Assembly (NCBI GenBank): GCA_943789105.1
Contig: CALSSW010000001.1
Span: 1-64,000, forward strand
From: an uncultured Ulvibacter sp.
GTDB lineage: Bacteria > Bacteroidota > Bacteroidia > Flavobacteriales > Flavobacteriaceae
Reading direction: 5' to 3'
Length of the DNA: 64,000 nt
The notes beneath the pieces were generated by a model, which worked only from the letters and a program-made list of their open reading frames with translations, ran no database searches and was not told where the DNA came from. This document shows, piece by piece, positions 38,473-46,013 of this stretch. Numbering within the stretch: the first letter of the stretch is position 1; each line of letters begins with the position of its first letter. The position numbers and the translations under genes were made by a program.

Positions 38473-38526
38473 ACCATAGTTAGTGTAATATTTTACTACA
38501 AATGTCTCTAATTTGTAAGACTAATT

Positions 38527-38543
38527 TGTTACCAAATTGTTAT
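38527..38543 (-). promoter_or_regulatory. Pho-box-like direct repeat upstream of PiT
   Basis: Plus strand TGTTAC (38527) and TGTTAT (38538), exactly 11 bp apart; on the coding strand ATAACA-N5-GTAACA, about 55 bp before the PiT ATG. Confidence 0.4.
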
Positions 38544-39745
38544 TAAAAATGTAAATCGAAACCAGTTCTTACCATGATATTATCTTGCTCACCATTTTTG
38601 GTTGCGTAGCTAATATCTGCCTGTACTTTTAATTTATGGCCTACCACATATTTAGATATACCTAGTGTGTACTGATCTTGAGGATCTCTAGAGGTAATGT
38701 CATCAAATTCTAAGGTGGTATAGCGTCCAGTTATCTCAACATTGTTTTTTAGCAAATAACTTAGTTGCATGTTTATGGCATTTCCAACTCTTACAATATC
38801 TCCAGTTTCTGTTCCATCTGCATTTACTGCAACAGCAGCGTCTGCTTCACGCATGGCATATTCACCCATAAAGGCAAGCCCTTTGTATTTAAACATGGCA
38901 TCTGCAAAAAATGTAGTAATATCTGTTTGGTATAAAGAGCCGTCATTCAAAAACATGTAGCTCCCCATATTACTTCTTGTTTTTACAGCATCTTTATTGT
39001 AATCGTAGGTGAGCCCTACCATTAATTTTGGTGCTTTTTCACGCTTTAGATCTCCTTGTGAATAATCTCCCTTTGAAGCAAATTTTCCAAAAGGTAAAAA
39101 CTCCAAACGCCCTGTGTATTGCAAGCCGCCTTCATTACCTTCAGTGATGTTTCTTCCTTCACCCTGTGAGATAGCAATTTTTTCACGAATCATGAAATCT
39201 CCAAATAGTGTTCCGTGGTGTCTTAGTTGTATTCCCACATCACGATCAATATTAAAGTTACTATTTAATAACGATCGGTTTATGAGTTGCAGATTTGCAG
39301 AAGATACAACGCGTTCCACATTTCCTGGTAATTTTGTTTGTCCTGCCCAAAGTTCAAAATTTTGGAAGAAATTCCACATTACAACGGCATCTAGAATAAT
39401 GCGAGGTGTGTTGCGATTAAATTCACTAGCTCCAGATACATCTCTATTTGAGAGTCCAAGCTCAACTTTATATTTAAGTTTTGTGGTGTAGGCAAAACCG
39501 CTAAATTTTAAACGGGCTCTTCTAAGTGAAAAATTTTGAGCTGCATCACCATAACTGTCTCCATCATAATCCCACTCAGAGTTAAATCTGGCCTGGATAC
39601 GAGGTGCAAATTTCATGCTAAAGGTACTGTCTTTAGCAACAAAGTTAAAAAGGCCTTTGCCAAAACTAGCATCGCTAAGGGTTTGGGCATTTGAGGTTGT
39701 GTATGCAAAACATACCACTACAATAAGGAAGTTGCGTAATTTCAT
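38543..39745 (-). CDS. OprO/OprP-like phosphate-selective porin
   Basis: A 400-residue outer-membrane beta-barrel with signal peptide MKLRNFLIVVVCFAYTTSNAQ. The pattern (FAPRIQARFNSEWDYDGD, SLRRARLKFSGFAYTTKLKYKVELGL, and a final GFDLHF with terminal Phe) is that of the phosphate-selective porin O/P family. The terminal phenylalanine is the Bam recognition signature. It is 70 bp upstream of the PiT gene, fitting an outer- plus inner-membrane phosphate route. Phosphate selectivity itself is inferred from family and context. Confidence 0.85.
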   Translation of the reverse strand: MKLRNFLIVVVCFAYTTSNAQTLSDASFGKGLFNFVAKDSTFSMKFAPRIQARFNSEWDYDGDSYGDAAQNFSLRRARLKFSGFAYTTKLKYKVELGLSNRDVSGASEFNRNTPRIILDAVVMWNFFQNFELWAGQTKLPGNVERVVSSANLQLINRSLLNSNFNIDRDVGIQLRHHGTLFGDFMIREKIAISQGEGRNITEGNEGGLQYTGRLEFLPFGKFASKGDYSQGDLKREKAPKLMVGLTYDYNKDAVKTRSNMGSYMFLNDGSLYQTDITTFFADAMFKYKGLAFMGEYAMREADAAVAVNADGTETGDIVRVGNAINMQLSYLLKNNVEITGRYTTLEFDDITSRDPQDQYTLGISKYVVGHKLKVQADISYATKNGEQDNIMVRTGFDLHF

Positions 39746-39805
39746 GTTGAAAAATCTATTTTAGTTTTTGTCAAGGGCAAAATTCTAAAATAAATAGGAT
39801 TCCAA

Positions 39806-39833
39806 TGTTAACAAATCTTTAAGCTTATGTTGT
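39806..39833 (-). promoter_or_regulatory. Pho-box-like triple repeat upstream of the porin
   Basis: Plus strand TGTTAA (39806), CTTTAA (39817) and TGTTGT (39828) recur every 11 bp, about 60 bp before the porin start. Confidence 0.4.
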
Positions 39834-39852
39834 TTTTATGTGTTATTTTTAA

Positions 39853-39884
39853 TAAAAAAAAAGGGCCATCTATAAAGATGGCCC
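39853..39884 (-). terminator. Orphan minus-strand terminator
   Basis: GGGCCATC-tataaa-GATGGCCC forms a perfect 8-bp stem, followed on the minus strand by nine T. No minus-strand gene lies between this site and the terminator at 40519, so its transcript is unidentified. The rest of the 39746-40121 gap is AT-rich with no ORF. Confidence 0.75.
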
Positions 39885-40050
39885 CAAACGTAAAAATCTA
39901 GTCGACAAAAACTAAATGATTTTCATACGCAAATACAAAATAAGCCCATTTATGTGCCCTTTGTGTAAATGGAATATTACCAAATTATTAAAATTTAAAT
40001 TAAAATTTAAAATATATAAGTACCTTAAAAACAGGTAATTGAGAGATTAA

Positions 40051-40078
40051 TGTTAATTTAATGTTATCAAAACGTTGT
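40051..40078 (+). promoter_or_regulatory. Pho-box-like triple repeat upstream of the MORN-like gene
   Basis: TGTTAA (40051), TGTTAT (40062) and CGTTGT (40073) recur every 11 bp, 44 bp before the gene. The layout resembles CTGTCAT-N4-CTGTCAT of enterobacterial Pho boxes. Confidence 0.4.
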
Positions 40079-40121
40079 CTGAATGTAAAAATTTTAATAA
40101 ATTTATGTTATTAATAAAATA

Positions 40122-40499
40122 ATGCGTCTAATGATGAAAAAGACAATGCTACTACTTGTTACCCTTTTTGTTGTACAATTTACATTTGCACAACAACACA
40201 AGAACAATCAATATGTTGCTGATGGAGAAACCATTAAAGCCACATTATATCATGATAATGGGATGGTAGCTCAGACCGGGTTTTACACTAAAGATAATGT
40301 GTTAGATGGTCACTGGATTAGTTATGATGCTCAAGGAAATACAACTGCCGTTGCACGCTATGACAAGGGCCTTAAAGTAGGTACTTGGATGTTTTATCAA
40401 GGTGACAGTATCAAACAAGTGACTTATCAAAACTCAGATATTGCAGAAGTTAAAACCTGGAGCGTTACAGATACTCGAGTAGTATCAAATAGGCCCTGA
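40122..40499 (+). CDS. Exported MORN-repeat (YwqK-like) protein
   Basis: A 125-residue protein with a signal peptide (KKTMLLLVTLFVVQFTFAQ). The mature part contains MORN-like repeats: LYHDNGMVAQTGFYTKDN, DGHWISYDAQGNTTAVARYDKGLKVGTWMFY. Databases often label these as toxin-antitoxin YwqK antitoxins, but here there is no toxin gene and the protein is exported, so that role is doubtful. Start could also be at the second or third methionine (MMKK). Flanked by terminators; probably its own transcript. Confidence 0.75.
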   Translation: MRLMMKKTMLLLVTLFVVQFTFAQQHKNNQYVADGETIKATLYHDNGMVAQTGFYTKDNVLDGHWISYDAQGNTTAVARYDKGLKVGTWMFYQGDSIKQVTYQNSDIAEVKTWSVTDTRVVSNRP

Positions 40500-40518
40500 A
40501 CTTAAGGATATATAACAT

Positions 40519-40548
40519 AAAAAGCCCCTTAAGTAAGGGGCTTTTTTT
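40519..40548. terminator. Bidirectional terminator
   Basis: AAAAGCCCCTT-aagt-AAGGGGCTTTT with flanking A and T runs, between the convergent MORN-like gene and the beta-helix lipoprotein gene. Confidence 0.88.
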
Positions 40549-40583
40549 AGTACAAACAAAGTGGATCTGTTTGGCTAATAAAA

Positions 40584-41603
40584 CTATAATCCTGCTGCAA
40601 CCCAAGCCCATCCAGATATGTCAACGGCTGTGCCGTTAAAAACATCATCTGAGGGATCACTCATTGGTGTATTGTCTACAATAACATTTTCAATTGGCCC
40701 CTGGTCTTTCATATCTACATTAGTATCATATCCCATTAACAATACATTTGTCATAGTAGCACCCGAGAGTTTCTTAAACTGTAATGCTGTTCCACCAACA
40801 GTAGATACGGCTGTAAAATTTGTGATGGTTGGATTGTTGTTATCACCATCTGCCTCAATTGCAGTAGAGAACCCATCATTGTTATGAACAATATAGGTAT
40901 TTGTTAATGTTCCGTTCCAACCCTCCGTCCAATCTACAGAGTCATCTTGATTGTTTTCTGCATATAAGTTGGTGATTGATACGCTTCCGCCAAAAAACTC
41001 TACACCATCATCTGCGCCATCAAGTAGTGCTACATTATCAATACTAGTTCCACTTCCTACAGCGTATAGCGTAAGGCCATTGTATTGAGAGTCTGCGTTA
41101 ATTTGAGCTCCTGCGTTTTTAATGATTAAGTAATTAATGGATCCAGAACTATCACTTGGGTTGGTACCACCGTAGATAAATCCTCCAACTTCAGCAGTTG
41201 CATTAACTCCCTCTGTTGTTACAGCATCTCCAAGAAGAACTAGTCCTCCCCAGTCTCCTTGATTGCCTGCACTACTTCGCATTATCACAGGCAGGCTTTG
41301 TGTTCCTTGAATGTCAATATTTGCGCCTTTTTCTATAGCAATATAATTGTTACTTGCTACCTGAGAGATAATTTGTGTCCCAGCAGGAATGGTTAGGGTA
41401 GCCCCAGCTTTTACAATGTAAGACCCTGTAAGGCTATAAGGTTGACTTGGGTCAAGTATCCTGTCACTTTCAAGAACTCCGTTTAACTCAAAGTTAGCCG
41501 GGTCTACACCTGGATCTGTAGAGATGAAGTCATCATCTGAGTCACAAGAAGTGAAGATTAAGCAAAGAATTGCTAATGCGATTGTAAAATAATTGTTTTT
41601 CAT
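40584..41603 (-). CDS. Surface lipoprotein with parallel beta-helix fold
   Basis: A 339-residue lipoprotein: signal peptide ending in the lipobox FTSC, followed by an acidic stretch (DSDDD) that in Bacteroidota often marks export to the cell surface. The rest shows beta-helix features (TLTIPAGTQIISQ, KGANIDIQGTQSLPVIM, GDWGGLVLLGDA, DGVEFFGGSVSITNLYAENNQDDSVDW). It lies 23 bp downstream of the TonB receptor gene and is likely its lipoprotein partner. Substrate is unknown; nearby phosphate genes suggest, but do not prove, phosphate or phosphoester uptake. Confidence 0.8.
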   Translation of the reverse strand: MKNNYFTIALAILCLIFTSCDSDDDFISTDPGVDPANFELNGVLESDRILDPSQPYSLTGSYIVKAGATLTIPAGTQIISQVASNNYIAIEKGANIDIQGTQSLPVIMRSSAGNQGDWGGLVLLGDAVTTEGVNATAEVGGFIYGGTNPSDSSGSINYLIIKNAGAQINADSQYNGLTLYAVGSGTSIDNVALLDGADDGVEFFGGSVSITNLYAENNQDDSVDWTEGWNGTLTNTYIVHNNDGFSTAIEADGDNNNPTITNFTAVSTVGGTALQFKKLSGATMTNVLLMGYDTNVDMKDQGPIENVIVDNTPMSDPSDDVFNGTAVDISGWAWVAAGL

Positions 41604-41626
41604 GATTTATAGTTAAAAGTTAAAAG

Positions 41627-44410
41627 TTAAAAAGTGTATGTAAGATTTAGTCCTATTTGTGCACCACGGGTGTAGGAAAGCACTGTTTCATTTGTTTCAA
41701 ATTGCGTGTTAGGATTTCTGACCAATTGTGTTCTTTTTATTTCTGGATTTAACAAATTTCTCGCCACAAGTCCTAAAACTAGTTTTTCTGAAAGCGTTTT
41801 TGTTGTGGTAAAGTCTAGGGCAACAAACCCATTTTCAATAATGGCATCATTATAATTAACATCTCCAGAGTCTCTAATGGTAGCATTACCAAGGGCAAAT
41901 ATCTTTCCTGAAGTGTAGTTTGCAGTTATGGTAGCTAAAAATGGTTTTTGTGTATTAGAATTATAACTCAACGAACCATTGACAATCCAATCTGAGGCTC
42001 CTTGCAACCCCTCTTGGGTCAATCCTTTATATCTAAAGGTGTTTACAAAGTTTCCATCTCCATCTCTGATTTCTTTTAGATCCTGTTGGTGCCACATTCT
42101 TGAAGCATTTACATTTACATCTAGGTTTGCTGTTTTGTTTTCTGACCCATCTATTAGCGACATACGAGCTTCAATCTCTAAACCGTATATGGTTGCCTTC
42201 TCTGAGGTGTTGAAGTATGAGAATGCTCCAGAGGCTCCTCTATCTTGTACTTTGTTGATAGGGTCTTCAATCTTTTTATAGAAACTTGTAAGTGATAAAA
42301 GCTGCCCCTTGGATGGGAAGTACTCAAACTTTAAGTCATAATTTGTATTCAAAGAAGCTTCAATATCTGTGTTTCCACGAGTTACTTGACCAACTGCAGA
42401 TACGTACTCAAAGGGAGCAATCTCTTTAAATTCTGGAAGGGTAGTAGTGTAGCTGTTTGCAAAGCGAAGATTTAACTTCTCTGTCGGGGTATACTTAAGA
42501 TTCACAGATGGGTATACTCTTTGATAGTTTTTATCAACCATTCCCAATCTTCCAGGAATATTACCCACATCATATTGTACATTAATTTGGTCATCCTGAT
42601 ATCTCACACCTCCTTGTAGTGTGAATTTACCTATCACTGCTGTTGCTTGTATGTAAGTTCCTAGAGATTCTAATGAACCCCTGTAACGATCTACGGGGAG
42701 TCTATTTATTCTCAAAAGACCATTATCTATATTTTGCTCGGTAAAGATCTCTGAAAGCGCGTCAATAGAAGTTGGGTTCACTGCATTAAGAACTGTTTCT
42801 TGAATGCCAAAGAATTGAGAACCAAAATTACGCTCCTTGTTTCTGTAGGTTGCGCCAACATCAACTTTAAAATTTTTGGAGTCTGTGTCCTTTACAATAA
42901 ATTCATTGTTTATGCGCCCATTGTATTCTATGTCTTTGATTTTTTGAATTGTTTTACGTTGTTGAAAGCCTCCGTTTCTTCCTAGCTGTACCAGTGCCGG
43001 ATCTTCCGCAAAATTAAAATTCACCTCATTTCTAATTCTGTTTGGCTCATCTGCCTTGAGATAGTTATATCCTAATGCCCAGTCTAATGTGTTTTTCTGA
43101 CCAAGATTATTTTTACCGCTAAACTGTGTGATAGAGGTGAGCGTGTTTTTAGTATTTTGATCTCTTATAAACTGAAATGCTTCCCCAACATTGGTTTCCT
43201 CAAAAATTGTAGTAGTTCCTGCGCGACCTCCCTCAAACACCTCGTCTTGTATTTTGTTTATAAACAAAGAGGTCAGTTCAAATGTATTGTCATCATTGGC
43301 GCGGAATTTTCCATTAACAAGTCCTGATGTAGCAATTGTTTTTCTCCATCGTATGGCATCTGGAATGGTGTCGTCTATAAAGTTTCCTCTAAATTCTCTA
43401 AAAACACCTTCTCGGTATTCAAAATTTGAGGCTTGTCCTAGGGTTGCCAGTACCTTTATTTTGTCTCCGATCTTACCGCCTGCACTTACAGAAAATGAAG
43501 TGTTGATAGGATTTTGTATTGTTTGCGGAGACCAAGACTCCTTGGTTAGAGCTTCTCTTGTATTTAAATTTCTAGAATAAAAACCAGCAGTAATATTCTC
43601 GTTATTTGGTGATACTTTAAAATTACTAAATACGCCATTACTTATCACATTTGTATTAACTGTACTGGATGTTTTTAGTTTTAGTAATTTACTTCCATTC
43701 AAGCTTTTAGTGCTAATATTTACATTACCCGATGCCTGATCTGCAGACAGCTCAGATGAGGTAGTTTTGCTCACATCTATACTCTCTAAAAGTCTTGTAG
43801 TAAAAAGTCCAAGATCTATGTTCTTTTTTTCAATATCATCTGAGGGTATTGGCAACCCGTTTAGTGTAGTATATAAGTAACGGTCTCCAAGGCCTCTTAT
43901 AAAAACATCTCCAGTCCCTTCAGATTTAGATATCCCCGATATTTTTGTGGTAGCTGCAGCGGCATTAGAAATTCCAAGTTTTGAGAGCGCAACAGATCCA
44001 ATACTCTCTTTTATGGTAGAGGCTTTCTGTTGTTCTAACAAAAGGACACTTTCTGTATCTCTTCTTAGGCTAGTCTTTATAACCACTTCATCAAGTGCTG
44101 CTGCACTAGGGCTTAGGGTTACATCTAATGTAGTGCTTTGGTTTGCTTGTATAGAGATCGTTTTCTCTATGGTTTGATAACCAACAAAACTGAATTCTAT
44201 AGTATAAGTTCCAGGAGCTAAATCATCTATGGCATAAAGCCCATCAAAATCTGAAGTGGTTCCTTTGCTGGAGTCTTTTATGATTACGTTTGCGAAAGGC
44301 AGCGGTTCGTTGTTCATTTGTTTGTCTGTCAAGGTCCCTTTTACAGAACCTGTTTGAGCATGGGTTATAGATGCTATTATGCTTGTTAATACAAAAAGTA
44401 ATTGTTTCAT
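41627..44410 (-). CDS. TonB-dependent outer-membrane receptor with N-terminal carboxypeptidase-like domain
   Basis: A 927-residue receptor. After the signal peptide (MKQLLFVLTSIIASITHAQ) comes a CarboxypepD_reg-like domain (GSVKGTLTDKQ, PFANVIIKDSSKGTTSDFDG), then the plug (SKLGISNAAAATTKISGISKSEGTGDVFIRGLGDRY) and a 22-strand barrel ending in NLTYTF with terminal Phe. It imports a ligand with TonB energy; the partner lipoprotein gene follows. A Pho-box-like repeat lies upstream. Ligand unknown. Confidence 0.92.
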   Translation of the reverse strand: MKQLLFVLTSIIASITHAQTGSVKGTLTDKQMNNEPLPFANVIIKDSSKGTTSDFDGLYAIDDLAPGTYTIEFSFVGYQTIEKTISIQANQSTTLDVTLSPSAAALDEVVIKTSLRRDTESVLLLEQQKASTIKESIGSVALSKLGISNAAAATTKISGISKSEGTGDVFIRGLGDRYLYTTLNGLPIPSDDIEKKNIDLGLFTTRLLESIDVSKTTSSELSADQASGNVNISTKSLNGSKLLKLKTSSTVNTNVISNGVFSNFKVSPNNENITAGFYSRNLNTREALTKESWSPQTIQNPINTSFSVSAGGKIGDKIKVLATLGQASNFEYREGVFREFRGNFIDDTIPDAIRWRKTIATSGLVNGKFRANDDNTFELTSLFINKIQDEVFEGGRAGTTTIFEETNVGEAFQFIRDQNTKNTLTSITQFSGKNNLGQKNTLDWALGYNYLKADEPNRIRNEVNFNFAEDPALVQLGRNGGFQQRKTIQKIKDIEYNGRINNEFIVKDTDSKNFKVDVGATYRNKERNFGSQFFGIQETVLNAVNPTSIDALSEIFTEQNIDNGLLRINRLPVDRYRGSLESLGTYIQATAVIGKFTLQGGVRYQDDQINVQYDVGNIPGRLGMVDKNYQRVYPSVNLKYTPTEKLNLRFANSYTTTLPEFKEIAPFEYVSAVGQVTRGNTDIEASLNTNYDLKFEYFPSKGQLLSLTSFYKKIEDPINKVQDRGASGAFSYFNTSEKATIYGLEIEARMSLIDGSENKTANLDVNVNASRMWHQQDLKEIRDGDGNFVNTFRYKGLTQEGLQGASDWIVNGSLSYNSNTQKPFLATITANYTSGKIFALGNATIRDSGDVNYNDAIIENGFVALDFTTTKTLSEKLVLGLVARNLLNPEIKRTQLVRNPNTQFETNETVLSYTRGAQIGLNLTYTF

Positions 44411-44494
44411 CGTCGACTATTTTTAGTTTAAGGCAAAGATGCGGTGCTATCGTAAAGTTGGTGTTACCGAAATATTATGTCTCTATAACCTTTG

Positions 44495-44511
44495 GGTTAT
44501 TTTAATGTTAA
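44495..44511 (-). promoter_or_regulatory. Pho-box-like repeat upstream of the TonB receptor
   Basis: Plus strand GGTTAT (44495) and TGTTAA (44506) are 11 bp apart; coding strand TTAACA-N5-ATAACC. The word AATGTTAACAA here is shared with the site upstream of the porin. Confidence 0.35.
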
Positions 44512-44536
44512 CAACCCTATCTTATGGCTTGTGTTT

Positions 44537-44544
44537 TAAATTTG
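44537..44544 (+). promoter_or_regulatory. Putative -7 element of dgt
   Basis: TAAATTTG matches TAnnTTTG, about 43 bp before the dgt ATG. Confidence 0.35.
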
Positions 44545-44586
44545 TAAAATCAGTGGTATATTGCTACCACTTAAACCAAGAGCGTT

Positions 44587-45930
44587 ATGATGCAATGGGA
44601 ACAACTACTATCACTAAAAAAACAAGGAGTATCAAACAAAAGATTACGTAAAGAAGAAGATCCAACTCGCTTGGGTTTTGAAGTAGATTACGATCGTATT
44701 ATTTTCTCTCAAGCCTTTAGAAGCCTTCAAGATAAAACCCAGGTAATACCGCTGTCACAAACCTCTTTTGTACATACTAGATTAACCCATAGCCTTGAGG
44801 TTTCTGTAGTAGGCAGGTCTTTAGGGCGCACCGTAGGTAAGGCAATACTTGAAAAACACCCGCAACTAGAATCGATACATGGATATCATTTCAATGACTT
44901 TGGAGCTATTGTGGCGGCTGCCTCTTTGGCTCATGATATTGGTAATCCTCCTTTTGGTCATAGCGGGGAGAAGGCCATTGGAGATTATTTTTCAAACGGA
45001 AGAGGAAAGCGTTTTAAAGCCTTGCTTAGTGATAAAGAGTACCAAGATCTTGTAGATTTTGAGGGTAACGCCAATGGTTTTAAAATACTAACCCAGTCCA
45101 AAAATGGATTAGACGGCGGTTTGCGTCTTACCTATGCCACCTTGGGCGCCTTTATGAAGTACCCTAAAGAATCCTTACCTAAAAAACCGACCGCTCACAT
45201 TGCAGACAAAAAGTTTGGGGTATTTCAGTCAGAGGTTTTTTTCTTTGAGCAGGTCGCTCAAGAGATAGGTCTTACCAAACGTGGAGAGAAAGAGGATTTA
45301 AGTTACAACCGTCACCCCCTGGCATATTTGGTAGAAGCCGCTGATGATATATGTTACACAATTATAGATTTTGAAGACGGCATTAATCTAGGACTTATAG
45401 AAGAAGAGTTTGCCCTAGAATATCTTATTGCACTAGTTAAGCATACCATAGACACAGCAAAATACCATAAATTAAGTGATAGTAAAGACAGGTTAACTTA
45501 CCTAAGGTCTATGGCCATTGGGGTTCTTATACAAGAGGCTGCACAACTATTTTTGGCAAATGAAGAGGCTATTTTGGCAGGAACCTTCACAGGATCTCTT
45601 CTAGACAACAGTAAATATAAGGCTCAAATAAACGACATTATTAAAATTTCGGTAACCAATGTGTATCAAAGCCAAGAGGTTATTGAAAAAGAAATAGCCG
45701 GATACAAAATACTATCTGAGCTACTGGACACCTTTACCACCGCCATAGAAAACTACCATACCACTGGAGAGTTGCGCCACTATGATGCGCTTATTTTGAC
45801 CCACTTTGACGCCTCTATTAAACAGCCGCAATCTGTCTATCAATATGTAATGGCATGTTGTAGTTTGGTTTCAAGATTAACAGACGGTAACGCCTTGCAA
45901 ATATTTCAAAAAATAAACGGAAAAATATAA
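44587..45930 (+). CDS. dgt: Deoxyguanosinetriphosphate triphosphohydrolase-like dNTPase
   Basis: A 447-residue HD-superfamily enzyme that hydrolyses dNTPs to deoxynucleosides and triphosphate. The metal ligands are seen in HTRLTHSLEVSVVGR (His) and AASLAHDIGNPPFGHSGE (HD). The N-terminal region RLRKEEDPTRLGFEVDYDRIIFSQAFRSLQDKTQV is the standard dGTPase entry motif. Length fits the Dgt type 1/3 group. It is divergent from the TonB receptor gene. Confidence 0.93.
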   Translation: MMQWEQLLSLKKQGVSNKRLRKEEDPTRLGFEVDYDRIIFSQAFRSLQDKTQVIPLSQTSFVHTRLTHSLEVSVVGRSLGRTVGKAILEKHPQLESIHGYHFNDFGAIVAAASLAHDIGNPPFGHSGEKAIGDYFSNGRGKRFKALLSDKEYQDLVDFEGNANGFKILTQSKNGLDGGLRLTYATLGAFMKYPKESLPKKPTAHIADKKFGVFQSEVFFFEQVAQEIGLTKRGEKEDLSYNRHPLAYLVEAADDICYTIIDFEDGINLGLIEEEFALEYLIALVKHTIDTAKYHKLSDSKDRLTYLRSMAIGVLIQEAAQLFLANEEAILAGTFTGSLLDNSKYKAQINDIIKISVTNVYQSQEVIEKEIAGYKILSELLDTFTTAIENYHTTGELRHYDALILTHFDASIKQPQSVYQYVMACCSLVSRLTDGNALQIFQKINGKI

Positions 45931-46013
45931 GGAGTTTTTTTCTGTTAAAAATGTTAATTCCTCTTTTTTGTTCGTGTAGTGTGAGTAGCTTTGAAAAAAA
46001 ATAGCATCTTATT

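Noticed and set aside
40122-40499. Toxin-antitoxin system (YwqK antitoxin label)
   Set aside because: No toxin gene nearby and the protein has a signal peptide, so an antitoxin role is unlikely.
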